Shown here one piece after another: positions 27,494 through 37,004 of a DNA stretch of 44,734 nt. The position numbers and the translations under genes were made by a program. Source of the stretch: Vicinamibacterales bacterium. Lineage in GTDB: Bacteria; Acidobacteriota; Vicinamibacteria; Vicinamibacterales; JAKQTR01. Each line of letters begins with the position of its first letter. Position 1 is the first letter of the stretch. The stretch lies in NCBI GenBank assembly GCA_025456345.1, contig JALOKU010000018.1, positions 1 to 44,734 of the forward strand, in the 5' to 3' direction. The notes beneath the pieces were generated by a model. It saw only the letters and a program-made list of their open reading frames with translations. It did not search any database and was not told where the DNA came from.

Positions 27494-28120
27494 TCAGCAG
27501 GCCAGCAGCTTCGAAGCGCTCAGCCACCGCCGCGCCTCGGCGTGGTGCGGACAGAGGCGCGCCACCTCACGCCAGAAGCGCGCCGAGTGGTTGGGGTGGC
27601 GCAGGTGCGCCAACTCGTGGAGCAGGACGTAATCGCACACCGCTGGCGGCAGCTGGATGAGCCGCCAGTTGAGCGAGATCCGCCCCGACGCCGAGCACGA
27701 TCCCCAGCGCGTGCGCTGGTTTCTGATGCTGACGGCCGCCACGGCGAACCCGTGGACGCGCGCCAGTTCGAGCAGGCGCGAAGGAAGCTCCCGCGCGGCC
27801 TGCGCCCGCAGGCGCGCCCGGACCTCCGGAGCCACGTGCGTGGCCGCCTGCGCCAGCTGGCGCCGAAGGCGCTCGCGGCCAACCCACTCGCGCCGCGACA
27901 CCAGGAATCGCTCGGCCTCGGCACGCGACCCGTGCCACGGCACCGTAACGCGCACCACGCCGTCGTCGCGCAGGCGCAGGATGTAGTGGCGCGCGCGCCG
28001 TTGCCGGACGAAGACGACCGCGGCGGACACCCCCGGCACCGACACCGCGGCGCCGCCTGCCCGCGATCCCGACGGGTAGGGCAGCCGAAGCTGCGTGTCG
28101 TCGGCCATGCGCGTCGCCAT
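27494..28120 (-). CDS. YgjP/SprT-like zinc metalloprotease (DUF45, M48)
   Basis: The 208-residue protein has the HExxH motif at His168-Glu169-His172 in HELAHLRHPNHSARFWREVA, preceded by the family segments IRNQRTRWGSCSASGRISLN and WRLIQLPPAVCDYVLLHELA. This is the YgjP (WLM-like, DUF45) group of presumed zinc proteases. The N-terminal part (ARHYILRLRDDGVVRVTVPW) is the usual strand-rich start. Role unknown in most species. Two methionine starts are possible, 28120 and 28108; neither has a strong ribosome site. Divergent from the kinase-like gene, with about 100 bases between them. Confidence 0.88.
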   Translation of the reverse strand: MATRMADDTQLRLPYPSGSRAGGAAVSVPGVSAAVVFVRQRRARHYILRLRDDGVVRVTVPWHGSRAEAERFLVSRREWVGRERLRRQLAQAATHVAPEVRARLRAQAARELPSRLLELARVHGFAVAAVSIRNQRTRWGSCSASGRISLNWRLIQLPPAVCDYVLLHELAHLRHPNHSARFWREVARLCPHHAEARRWLSASKLLAC

Positions 28121-28223
28121 CCCGCTATGATGCCATGCCGCGATCGGGTCGCGTGTGGCGCCGGCCGGGGCCGCCTCCCGGGGTAGAATCCATGGAGCAC
28201 GCAGCGAGGCGCCGGAATCCGCC

Positions 28224-30662
28224 ATGGAACGCACGACCTGGGGCCAGATCAACGAGCTGTTCGAGGCCGCACGCCGGATGCCGGCGAGCGAGCGCGAGGC
28301 CTGGGTGCGCGCCGCGGCGGCCGACGAGCGTGTGCAGTCGGAAGTGCTCTCGCTGCTGCGGGCGCACGAAGACGACCCGTGGTTTGTCGATGAGCCCGCT
28401 GGGAGCAGCACGCCTCCCCGCGTCACTCCAGCTGAGACGTGGCCAGCAAGCCCGGCGCCGGTCACGCCCGGCCGAACGCCCTCGCATCCCGCCACCGGCC
28501 GGCAGGCGTCGACGCCCTCAGACCCCACGCGCCGCCGCCGCGCGCCGGAGCCGCAGGCCGGCGGCCAGTTCGCCACGTATCGCCTCATCCGCGAAATGTC
28601 CCGCGACCCGGCGCGCATCGTTTTCGAGGCCGTGGCCACCAGCGGCGGCGCCCGCCCGCGGGTGGCCCTCCACGTGCTGACCGCTGATGCGCGCAATCCG
28701 GCCTTCGCCGAGTTGCTTCATGTCCACAGCGATATTCTGGCGCACCTCGATCATCCCGGCATTCCCCGCCTGCTCGACGGCGGCGTGAGCGGGAACGGCA
28801 CGGCCTATCTCGCATTCGAGTACGCCGCTGGCGATCCGATCGACGCCTGGTGCCGCGAGCGCGGCCTCACCCTCCGCGACCGGGTGGGCCGGGTCCTCGC
28901 CGTCTGCGATGCCGTCCAGCACGTGCATGAACACCTGATCATCGACGGCGACCTGAGGCCGGCCAAGATCCTGGTGTCGGCGGATGCCGAGGTGAGACTG
29001 CTCGACTGCGGCATGTCTCCGCTCCTCGGGTTCGGCTCGTCACCCGGCGGCACCGCCGCCCTGCTGCACCCGTGCATGAGTCCCGAGCAGGCGCGCGGCG
29101 AGGTACCGCTGGCTGCCAGCGACGTCTATGGGCTGGGCGTGCTGCTCTATACGCTCGCCACCGGGTACGCGCCGTACGAGCTCAGCGGCCTGACGCCGGC
29201 GCGCGCGCTGGACACGATCTGCGAGATCGAGCCCGACGTGCCGAGTGCCATCGCCGGCGGCCGCGACGGGCGGGAACTGGCTGGCACACTGGACCGCATC
29301 ATCCTGAAGGCGCTGCGCAAGAACCCGCGTGAGCGATATGCGACGGCCGCCGCGCTTGCCGCCGACCTTCGCGCGTGGCGCGACGGGGTGCAGGCATCGG
29401 TGTCGCCGGCAGCGAGATGGCCGCGCACGATCGCCGCCGGCGGGCGCGCGGTGCGGACCGGAGCGCTCGCGATCGCCGTGATCGCGCCGCTGGCGGGGGC
29501 GGGCGTTCTCGGCTGGCAAGCCTACCTCCTGCGCGGCGAGCGCGACCAGGCCCGCTCGGCGCTTGCCGAGACGTACCGGCGCCTGGCTGAAATCCAGGCT
29601 CGCACGGCCGGCGCCGATCCCGCCAACCTGGCTACGGCCGCGGCCAGCCTTGACGCCGCAGCGGCCGCCGGCGAGCAGGCGCTTGCGGCCGACCCCCGCC
29701 TGGCTTCAGCCGCCGTGACGCTCACCGGCACCTACGGCGACCTGGTGGGCGTCCGGCTCGCGCAAGCCGACGCGGTGGCGGCCGGGAAGGCCGAGGTGAG
29801 GCTGCGCGCGCTCATTGGACAACTCACACGCGATCTGCCGGGGGATGCGCAGGCCTCGGCGGCGGCCGCTTCCGGCTACGTCAGGCTCGGCGCGTTCCGC
29901 GAGGCTGGCGGTGACGCCGCGGCGGCCAAGGTGATGTACGGCAACGCGGTTGCCGCGTTCGAGACGCTCACCGCCGAGGGCGGGCTCGCCGAGTCGGGCC
30001 AGGCTGATTACGCGCGTGCGCAGCGAAGGCTCGGCGCCCTCGCCCTGCAGGAGGGCGACGTTGACGATGCCGAGCGCCTGCTGCTGGCGGCGCAGGCGTT
30101 CGACGCCGACGCGCGAAGGCCGCTCGACGCGGCCGCCCGGCGCGAGATCGCGGATACCGCTGGCGGCCTCGCCCTGGTGGCCCGGCAGCGCGGCGATGCG
30201 GCCAAGGCTGAGGCGCTGTGGACGCGGGCGCTGGCGGCACTGCAGGCGGCGTCGGGCGGCGCCCCCGCGGATCAGGCGACGCTCGCGGGACTGGCGGACG
30301 TGCACGCGTCTCTCGGGTCGCTCTGCCGCTCGCAGCGCCGCTTCGAGGAGGCGCTGGCGCATTACCGCAACGCGCTTCGCGCGCGCGAGCGGGAGTTGGT
30401 CACGGCCAGCGCGCCGCCCTCAGCGAAGCTGTCGCTGGCGGTTGCGCAGATCAGCGTCGCCCGGCTGTTGCTCGATCTGGCCGAGATCCGGCAGTCTGGT
30501 TCGAACGACGCCGTCCGCCTGCGCGAGGCGGGCGCATTGTTGGCCCAGGCGGGCCCTGCCGTGCGCGCCGCTGCCCCTGTGTTGCCTGCCCAGCAGGACG
30601 CGCGCGCGGAACTGGACCGCCAGTCGGAGCGGCTGCGCCGGCTGACGAGCCGGCGCCGATAG
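28224..30662 (+). CDS. Serine/threonine kinase-like receptor, probable pseudokinase
   Basis: The 812-residue protein has an N-terminal acidobacterial-type helical leader (WGQINELFEAARRMPASERE), a Pro-rich linker, a kinase-like domain (about 119-385), one membrane helix (about 412-432, IAVIAPLAGAGVLGWQ) and a C-terminal helical/TPR-like domain outside the membrane. Catalytic positions have decayed: the VAIK lysine is His150 (VALH), the helix-C glutamate is His168, the glycine loop is absent, HRDLKPxN has become DGDLRPAK (241-248; Asp243 kept, Asn lost), and DFG is DCG (261-263). The APE-region motif MSPEQARG is kept. It therefore probably signals by binding rather than phosphotransfer. GTAGAATC at 28183-28190 may be a -10 box. 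Confidence 0.9.
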   Translation: MERTTWGQINELFEAARRMPASEREAWVRAAAADERVQSEVLSLLRAHEDDPWFVDEPAGSSTPPRVTPAETWPASPAPVTPGRTPSHPATGRQASTPSDPTRRRRAPEPQAGGQFATYRLIREMSRDPARIVFEAVATSGGARPRVALHVLTADARNPAFAELLHVHSDILAHLDHPGIPRLLDGGVSGNGTAYLAFEYAAGDPIDAWCRERGLTLRDRVGRVLAVCDAVQHVHEHLIIDGDLRPAKILVSADAEVRLLDCGMSPLLGFGSSPGGTAALLHPCMSPEQARGEVPLAASDVYGLGVLLYTLATGYAPYELSGLTPARALDTICEIEPDVPSAIAGGRDGRELAGTLDRIILKALRKNPRERYATAAALAADLRAWRDGVQASVSPAARWPRTIAAGGRAVRTGALAIAVIAPLAGAGVLGWQAYLLRGERDQARSALAETYRRLAEIQARTAGADPANLATAAASLDAAAAAGEQALAADPRLASAAVTLTGTYGDLVGVRLAQADAVAAGKAEVRLRALIGQLTRDLPGDAQASAAAASGYVRLGAFREAGGDAAAAKVMYGNAVAAFETLTAEGGLAESGQADYARAQRRLGALALQEGDVDDAERLLLAAQAFDADARRPLDAAARREIADTAGGLALVARQRGDAAKAEALWTRALAALQAASGGAPADQATLAGLADVHASLGSLCRSQRRFEEALAHYRNALRARERELVTASAPPSAKLSLAVAQISVARLLLDLAEIRQSGSNDAVRLREAGALLAQAGPAVRAAAPVLPAQQDARAELDRQSERLRRLTSRRR

Positions 30663-30670
30663 CCGGCCGC

Positions 30671-31378
30671 CTACGCGCGGCGGCGCTTGCGCAGCGCGCG
30701 CAGACCGCCAGCCAGACCCGTCCCCAGCAGGATGAGCGAGCCGGGCTCAGGCACCGGAGCGGCATAGGCCAACTGGTCCTGGGCTCGCGCGCCGGATGCC
30801 GTGGTCAGGTTCATCGCATAGACCCGGTGGCCCTGGGAGTAGAGCGCGTTCCAGTCCTGGCCCTGCGCGTAGGTCGCCATTTTGTAGCCGGCGCTTCCCG
30901 TGCCGCCAATCTGCGAGGCCGTCCGCTCGCCCTCCAGGAACCACAACGCGTACTGCATGTTGGCGCCCACGCCGCTGCCGAGCGCCGAACCGGTGACCCC
31001 GGTGTACCAGGACGAGTAGCCGCCGGAGACCGCCTGGAAGTAGAGCCACTTGGTGGCGTCCGACAGCGGATCCGGGTTTCCGCCCGACACGCCGCCGTTG
31101 ATTGCGCCATCCGACAGCGTGAACATGTAGGACGCGCCGTAGTTGATGTACTCGTTGTACTCGATGCAGAACGTCAGGAAGCTCGAATTCCCCAGCAGGT
31201 CGCCCGTCGTCGTCGCGCGGAAGGGACCGCCGGATCCGCCGTTGCTCGCGAAGTGGCCCGTGTTCCAATCCGCCAGCGTGACGGTGTTGACGGGGTCGGC
31301 ACCGGCCGCGGCCGGCGCGAGAGTCATTGCGAGCACCACAATCAGAACCGCCATCAGCACGTGGGTGAGTCGATTCAT
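30671..31378 (-). CDS. PEP-CTERM secreted protein
   Basis: The 235-residue protein has a signal peptide (LTHVLMAVLIVVLAMTLAPA), a mature beta-rich domain with aromatic and Asn/Gly-rich loops (FLTFCIEYNEYINYGASYMF, NMQYALWFLEGERTASQIG), and a C-terminal PEP-CTERM anchor VPEPGSLILLGTGLAGGLRA followed by LRKRRRA. The exosortase system would process and display it. The mature domain has one cysteine and no known catalytic motif; a similar fold is seen in several PEP-CTERM proteins of unknown function. The ATG at 31378 has GGAGGAAA seven bases upstream. Convergent with the kinase-like gene, nine bases apart. Confidence 0.88.
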   Translation of the reverse strand: MNRLTHVLMAVLIVVLAMTLAPAAAGADPVNTVTLADWNTGHFASNGGSGGPFRATTTGDLLGNSSFLTFCIEYNEYINYGASYMFTLSDGAINGGVSGGNPDPLSDATKWLYFQAVSGGYSSWYTGVTGSALGSGVGANMQYALWFLEGERTASQIGGTGSAGYKMATYAQGQDWNALYSQGHRVYAMNLTTASGARAQDQLAYAAPVPEPGSLILLGTGLAGGLRALRKRRRA

Positions 31379-31704
31379 CTCTTTCCTCCGCGGCATGCGC
31401 CGCACGTTGACCATCACCTCCTGCTAGAGCAAGCGGCGTACCTCGGCTGTCCGGCATTGAGACACGCCGGAAGTCGTCTGTTGTCAGCGGGTTGGGGCTG
31501 CTCGTGCCGAGAGGGCGTCCGTGCCGCCACGCGAAGACACGCCTGCGGCAGACTCTCGGGCGGCGATCCGATCGCGGGCTACACGCAGAGGGGGCTTCTC
31601 GGGAGCCGCCCACAGGTGGTGGCAGGACGATTGCGGCGGGCTGGTAGTCGAGGAGGCGAGGAGCGCATAGAATAGGCGGCTGGTATCTTTCGCTGGAAGG
31701 GTTC
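31379..31704. other. 326-bp intergenic region between divergent genes
   Basis: No gene is seen. A GCGGC/GCCGC dyad around ATGC lies at about 31391-31404, close to the start of the PEP-CTERM gene. TAGAAT at 31668-31673 may be the -10 box of the DUF5916 gene, without a clear -35. Confidence 0.35.
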
Positions 31705-34020
31705 GTGGCAACATCGTTCGTCCGCTCCACCTCCCGCGTGGTCCTCTTGTGCGCGCTGGCCGTCGCAGCCGCCGTTCCCTCGCTTGCCCAGAACGCGAGC
31801 GGCCCTTCCGCCACGTCCCGGGCCGATGTGTTCGCCACGCCGGCGGCGACGGTCGGGCGCGACAGCGCCGGCCGCGTCACCGTGCGCGCCACGCGCATCA
31901 CGGAGCCGATCACCCTCGATGGCGCGCTCGACGAGGGACTCTACACCCGCATCCAGCCCATCGACGGCTTCCTGCAGCAGGAGCCCCACGAGGGCCAGCC
32001 GGCGACGCAGAAGACCGAGGTCTGGCTGCTCTTCGACGACAGGAACGTTTACGTGACGGCGCGCTGCTGGTCGACCGATCCGTCGCGGATCGTCGCCAAC
32101 GAGATGCGGCGCGACTCATTCGCGAACTTCCAGAACGACAACTTCGCGGTGCTGTTCGACACCTTCCACGATCGGCGCAACGGCGTGCAGTTCCAGTCGA
32201 CGCCGCTCGGAGGCCTGAGCGACAGCCTGATCACCGACGAGCGCGACTCGAACCGCGACTGGAACACCGTGTGGGACGCCCGCGCCCGGCGGTTCGATCA
32301 GGGCTGGATCGTGGAGTTCGCCATTCCGTTCAGGTCGCTCCGGTACCCCGCGCCCGGGGCCCAGGACTGGGGCGTGCAATTCAGGCGCGTGGCGCGCGGC
32401 GAGAACGAGTTCTCGTACCTCACCCCGATGCCGGCCGCGTTCACGCAGCGCGCGATGTTGCGCGTGTCGCAGGCCGCCACCATGGTGGGTCTCGAAGCGC
32501 CGAAGGCCGCGCTCAATCTCGAAGTGAAGCCCTACGCCCTGGGCGCGGTGACGACGGATCTCGAGGCCAGCGCGCCCTACTCGAACGACCCGAACGCGCA
32601 GGCCGGCATCGACGCCAAGTACACGTTCAAGAACGGTCTGGTGGCGGACGGCACGCTCAACACGGACTTCGCGCAGGTCGAGGAAGACGAGCAGCAGGTG
32701 AACCTGACGCGGTTCAGCCTGTTCTTTCCCGAGCGGCGCGAGTTCTTTCTCGAGGGCGCCGGGATCTTCGCCTTCGGCGGCGCGAGCGTGAGCCAGCGCG
32801 GCGGCCAGCAGGGCCCGCCGAGCAGCACGCCGATTCTCTTCTACAGCAGGAAGATCGGGTTGTTCGAGTACGGCGATGATGAGACCGCGGCCGTTCCGCT
32901 GCTGGCGGGGGGGCGCCTCACCGGCCGGACCGGCGCCTACACCATTGGCGCGCTGGACATCCAGCAGCGCGCCGACGCCGCCGTGGGTGCGCCATCGACG
33001 AACTTCTCGGTGGTGCGCCTCAAGCGCGACATCCTGAAGCAGAGCAGCGTGGGCGTGATCTTCACGAACCGCTCCCAGGCCATGAACGCGGACGGGGCGA
33101 ACCAGACGCTGGGCGCCGATGCGGCGTTCACGTTCTACCGCTACCTCACGATCAACACCTACGTCGCACGCACCCGGACCGAGGGCAAGGACGGCAACGA
33201 CGCGAGCTACCGCGGCGATGTCCTGTGGACGGGCGACCGGTACGGGTTCGAGGCCGAGCGCCTCGTCGTGGAGCGGAACTTCAACCCCGAGGTCGGGTTC
33301 CTGCGCCGCGAGGATTTCCGCCGGAACTTCGGCGTGTTCCGGTTCAGCCCGAGGCCGAAGGGCCCGTCGGCGATCCGGAAGTACGAGTTCGAGACGAGCG
33401 TCGACCACTTCACCGACACGAACGGCCGCCTCGAGACGCAGTTGGCAGCGGCGCAGGCCGGGATGGACCTGCAGAACGGCGACGAGTGGCGGTTCGAGTT
33501 CAAGAACAATTACGAGTACCTCGACGAGCCCTTCGAGATCGCCGACGGCGTGACGCTCCCCGTCGGCGCGTACCGGTTCAACGACGTCGAGGGGCGTTAC
33601 ACGATCGGGCCGCAGCGGCGGGTGAACGGCACCGTGTTTGCCGGCGGCGGCCAGTTCTTCGACGGGACGCGCACGGAAGTGGGCTACCGGGGCCGAGTCG
33701 AGGTGACCAGCCGGCTGGCCGTCGAGCCCGGGATCGCCTTCAACTGGGTCGACCTGGCGGAAGGGTCGTTCGTCGCGCGGTTGCTGACGGCGCGCGTGAC
33801 GTACAATCTGTCGCCGCGCAAGGCGCTCATGGCGCTCGTGCAGTACAACTCCGCCGGCGACGTGCTCGGGGCGAACGTGCGCTTCCGGTGGGAGTTCCGC
33901 CCGGGGTCCGACTTCTTCGTCGTCTACAACGAGGGCCGCGACACCACACTCGGCGTCAACCGCTCCGACTTGAGCTCCCGTTCCTTCGTCGTGAAGGTCA
34001 CCCGGCTGTTCAGGTTTTAG
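31705..34020 (+). CDS. DUF5916 outer-membrane protein with CBM9-like N-terminal domain
   Basis: The 771-residue protein has a signal peptide, a carbohydrate-binding-module family 9-like domain (about 60-260, with ITEPITLDGALDEGLYTRIQ, VWLLFDDRNVYVTARCW and WIVEFAIPFRSLRYP), then a long beta-barrel-like DUF5916 region (about 280-771) of alternating strands ending in VVKVTRLFRF. The order and the terminal aromatic residue indicate insertion in the outer membrane. Its cargo is unknown; such proteins are common in acidobacteria and Bacteroidetes without a proven role, possibly binding cell-wall or matrix polysaccharide. GTG start with GGAAGG five bases upstream. It converges with the esterase gene, overlapping by 11 bases. 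Confidence 0.88.
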   Translation: MATSFVRSTSRVVLLCALAVAAAVPSLAQNASGPSATSRADVFATPAATVGRDSAGRVTVRATRITEPITLDGALDEGLYTRIQPIDGFLQQEPHEGQPATQKTEVWLLFDDRNVYVTARCWSTDPSRIVANEMRRDSFANFQNDNFAVLFDTFHDRRNGVQFQSTPLGGLSDSLITDERDSNRDWNTVWDARARRFDQGWIVEFAIPFRSLRYPAPGAQDWGVQFRRVARGENEFSYLTPMPAAFTQRAMLRVSQAATMVGLEAPKAALNLEVKPYALGAVTTDLEASAPYSNDPNAQAGIDAKYTFKNGLVADGTLNTDFAQVEEDEQQVNLTRFSLFFPERREFFLEGAGIFAFGGASVSQRGGQQGPPSSTPILFYSRKIGLFEYGDDETAAVPLLAGGRLTGRTGAYTIGALDIQQRADAAVGAPSTNFSVVRLKRDILKQSSVGVIFTNRSQAMNADGANQTLGADAAFTFYRYLTINTYVARTRTEGKDGNDASYRGDVLWTGDRYGFEAERLVVERNFNPEVGFLRREDFRRNFGVFRFSPRPKGPSAIRKYEFETSVDHFTDTNGRLETQLAAAQAGMDLQNGDEWRFEFKNNYEYLDEPFEIADGVTLPVGAYRFNDVEGRYTIGPQRRVNGTVFAGGGQFFDGTRTEVGYRGRVEVTSRLAVEPGIAFNWVDLAEGSFVARLLTARVTYNLSPRKALMALVQYNSAGDVLGANVRFRWEFRPGSDFFVVYNEGRDTTLGVNRSDLSSRSFVVKVTRLFRF

Positions 34021-35608
34021 GACGGCGGTGCGCCGCCAGGAATTCGAACACCTTCGGGAGGTTCGGCACCACGACGTCGGTGTGGTTGCCGCCGGGCACC
34101 TCGATGTAGGTGACCTCCGCGCCGAGGCGCTTCAGTTCGGCCACCATCGCGCGCGAGCCCGACACGTTCACGGTGGGATCGGCGTCGCCGTGGACCACGA
34201 TCTGAGGAATGGCCTTCATGCGCGCGGCGGAATCCGGGCTACCCGTGCCGGAGAAGGGGCCGAGGGCGGCCCACAACTCCGGGTACTTCGCGCCGAGGTG
34301 CCACGTGCCAATCGCGCCCATCGAGTGGCCGATGAGAGAGATCCGGCCCGGATCCACGTTGTAGTGCGCGCGCATCAACCGGACCACCTCCATGACGTCC
34401 TTCTCACTCAGATCCAGCCGACGCCGGGTCGCGGCGTCTGGCGGCACGCTGCCCATCGTCGCGCCGTAGAAGCCGTCCACCCGGTAGCCGAGCGGGGCGG
34501 CCATCAGGAAGCCGTGCTGCTCCGCGAGTGTCACCGGCGCGCGGTCGTAGAAGTCGAAGAACGCATCTTCGTTCCCGCCGAGGCCGTGCAGCGCGATGAC
34601 GAGCGGCGCGGGCGCACCTGACGTGTAGCCGGTCGGCACGAACACGCGATACGGCATCACCTCGTCTGCGCCCTGCAGCACGTAGTGGCGCTCCATGCTG
34701 CCCGTGCGGCCCATGAAGGGGTCCTTGCCCGTCTTCACCGCGGCGAGGACGGCCTCGGCCGCCGTCAATTCCGCCCCGACGTCGAACGTCCCGCGGCCGA
34801 CGCGACCCCGGTTGACGTTGCGGATGTAATCTCCCGGATACCGGATGTCCGCCCGCACCGCTTCGGGTGCGGCCGCCGCTCCGGCTTCGAGCGCGCGCAG
34901 GCGGGCATCGAGGCCCTTCTGCAGCACGAGGGCGAGCCGCACGGTGCCAAGAGACGTCTCGCCGTCGAAGAGTTCGGCCTCGAGGGCGTAGACGCCGTCT
35001 GGTACGGCAGAGAGATCGAGTTCCATCGGGAACGGCGACTCGCGCAGATCCCGGGCCACGCCATCCATGCGGCCGAAATCGCGCACGGTCACCATCGGCG
35101 GAGGCCCCTGCGGGGATGCGCCGGCTCCTGCGGCGGCCGGCGGCGCCGCGGGGGCACGCTTCAAGAGCGACACGCGCGCCGTCATGGCCGGCGTGAGATC
35201 GATGGCCGGCTTGTAGATCTGCTCCAGCCGCGCGGCATAGGGCTCGGCGGAATCGACCACCGTGCGCGCGCTGCGAATCACGAGCGAGTTCCGGTAGTCG
35301 AGCGCCGGCGTCCACGCGTCGCCGGAGAGCAGCGCCATGCCCTTGGCGATCTGGCGCCGCGCTTCGCCGATGTCGCCCGCCCGGGTCGCCGCGGCGATCG
35401 CTTTGTCGACCGCGTCCAGCTGGGCCTTCAGCTCGCCCTGCGGGTTGGCCGTGGCCTTGCGGGTGTTATACGCCACCCGCAGGCTGCTCAGGCCCGGCAG
35501 CGCCTGCGCGCCCGCAGGCGCGGGCAGGAGGGCCATCATGGCGACGGCGAGGGGCAGGAGCAGCGCGAGGGTTAGGGGACGGCGGCAGCGCACGGCGGGC
35601 CGCATCAT
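34010..35608 (-). CDS. Secreted esterase with PHB-depolymerase-like alpha/beta-hydrolase domain
   Basis: The 532-residue protein has a signal peptide (LTLALLLPLAVAMMALLPAP), an N-terminal helical part, and a C-terminal alpha/beta-hydrolase domain (about 320-532). The nucleophile motif is GHSMG, with the acid in HGDADPTV and the histidine in GGNHTD, and the oxyanion segment ALHGLGG. This matches the esterase/polyhydroxybutyrate-depolymerase group that cleaves ester bonds in polymers or xylan side chains. ATG at 35608 has AAAGGA eight bases upstream and overlaps the stop of the oxidoreductase gene by four bases (ATGA), so the two are translationally coupled. Substrate unknown. Confidence 0.9.
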   Translation of the reverse strand: MMRPAVRCRRPLTLALLLPLAVAMMALLPAPAGAQALPGLSSLRVAYNTRKATANPQGELKAQLDAVDKAIAAATRAGDIGEARRQIAKGMALLSGDAWTPALDYRNSLVIRSARTVVDSAEPYAARLEQIYKPAIDLTPAMTARVSLLKRAPAAPPAAAGAGASPQGPPPMVTVRDFGRMDGVARDLRESPFPMELDLSAVPDGVYALEAELFDGETSLGTVRLALVLQKGLDARLRALEAGAAAAPEAVRADIRYPGDYIRNVNRGRVGRGTFDVGAELTAAEAVLAAVKTGKDPFMGRTGSMERHYVLQGADEVMPYRVFVPTGYTSGAPAPLVIALHGLGGNEDAFFDFYDRAPVTLAEQHGFLMAAPLGYRVDGFYGATMGSVPPDAATRRRLDLSEKDVMEVVRLMRAHYNVDPGRISLIGHSMGAIGTWHLGAKYPELWAALGPFSGTGSPDSAARMKAIPQIVVHGDADPTVNVSGSRAMVAELKRLGAEVTYIEVPGGNHTDVVVPNLPKVFEFLAAHRRPKT

Positions 35609-36813
35609 GGGCGGAGTCCTTTCCCGGGTCCGACTGTCGTGTCGATTCGCCGCGCCTGCGCCTGGGCCTTGAGCATCAGCTCGGAGGCCAGGAAGCAATG
35701 GGCCTGCGGCATGGCCGTCTCCGTCCGGTTGAGCACGTCGGCGACCAGCTGCGTGCCGTAGGGCAGCGGGACCTGCGAGCAGTCGATGTAGCGGGTGCCT
35801 TGCTGGTCCACCAGGAACAGGTGGCTCGCGCCGGGGCGCCCTGCGATGTCGATGTTCTTGCGGATCTCGATGAAGCCGTCCGTGCCGAGGATGATCAGCC
35901 GGCCGTCGCCCCAGGTGGCCAGGCCGCCCGGCGTGAACCAGTCCACGCGGATGTAGCCCGTGCCGCCGTCGCCCCGCACGAGCGCGTCGCCGAAATCCTC
36001 GAGGCCCGGGTACTGGGGGTGGTGCAGGTTGCCGACCTGGGACGCCACCACGTCCGCCTTCGACGAGCCCGTGAAGTACAGGAACTGATCGGCCTGGTGC
36101 GACGCGATGTCGCACAGCACGCCCCCGTATCGCGCCCGCTCGAAGAACCACGCCGGGCGGGTCTTCGGGTTCATCCGGTGCGGTCCGAGGCCGACGGTCT
36201 GCAGCACGCGGCCGATCGCGCCGGCCTTCACCAGTTCGCCGGCCTTCACCGTGGCGCGGTTCTCGAGGCGCTCGCTGTACATGATCGAGTAGATCCGCTT
36301 GGTCTCGGCCTGGACGCGCCTCACCTCGGCCAGCTGCTCGAGCGTCGTCACGCCGGGCTTGTCGGCCATGTAGTCCTTGCCGTGCCGCATCACCCTGATG
36401 CCGAGCGGCCCCCGCTCGTCCGGGATGGCGGCGCTCACCACCAGCCTGACCGACGCATCCTCGAGCACCTCGTCCTCGGTGCGGGCGGGCTTCGCCTGGG
36501 GGTACTGCTTCCGGAATGCCTCGACAAGGTCGCCCTCCTTCGCGAAGACCCAGGCGAGTTCGCCGCGGGCCCCGAGGATGGCGTTCGTCTGCGCGTTGAT
36601 GTGCCCGTGGTTGAGGCCAATCACGGCGAACTTGAGTACCGGGTCGTTCGCCTGGGCCACGGCGGCCTGCCCGGCGTCGCCGCGCGCGGCGGTCTGCGGA
36701 TCGCCTTCGCCGGCGACGCACGACGCCGCGAGACCGTCCGGCATCGCCGATGCCGCGGCCACCGACGCCGCCATGCTCACGAGAAACGCTCTCCGGCTCT
36801 TGTCCTCGCTCAT
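35605..36813 (-). CDS. Tat-exported Gfo/Idh/MocA-family oxidoreductase
   Basis: The 402-residue protein begins with a twin-arginine signal (DKSRRAFLVSMAASVAAASA), so it is folded with cofactor before export. The Rossmann part (about 60-180; FAVIGLNHGHINAQTNAILG) binds NAD(P) and the C-terminal part (about 185-390) holds the alpha/beta substrate domain, with KPGVTT and the GPHRMNPKTRPAWFFE segment typical of the family. Periplasmic members often act on sugars or sugar acids. Its stop overlaps the start of the esterase gene by four bases, suggesting they work on one substrate, perhaps a plant- or wall-derived glycoside. TACAAT (minus strand, 36878-36873) may be its -10 box. Confidence 0.9.
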   Translation of the reverse strand: MSEDKSRRAFLVSMAASVAAASAMPDGLAASCVAGEGDPQTAARGDAGQAAVAQANDPVLKFAVIGLNHGHINAQTNAILGARGELAWVFAKEGDLVEAFRKQYPQAKPARTEDEVLEDASVRLVVSAAIPDERGPLGIRVMRHGKDYMADKPGVTTLEQLAEVRRVQAETKRIYSIMYSERLENRATVKAGELVKAGAIGRVLQTVGLGPHRMNPKTRPAWFFERARYGGVLCDIASHQADQFLYFTGSSKADVVASQVGNLHHPQYPGLEDFGDALVRGDGGTGYIRVDWFTPGGLATWGDGRLIILGTDGFIEIRKNIDIAGRPGASHLFLVDQQGTRYIDCSQVPLPYGTQLVADVLNRTETAMPQAHCFLASELMLKAQAQARRIDTTVGPGKGLRP

Positions 36814-37004
36814 CTCAGGTGACCTCGCTGGCTACGGCATCCCGGGCCTGGGGTGCCGCCGGATACGCGCACATTGTAAGCCCGAACCCTCCCCACCGGG
36901 CGCGGGCGGCGGCGCGGGCGCGTCTCCGGGCCCTGTCGTCCGCCGAGGCCTGCGGTTGTGCCATAATCGCGTCCGCCCGCTTCCGGATGGCCACCGACGC
37001 CGCC

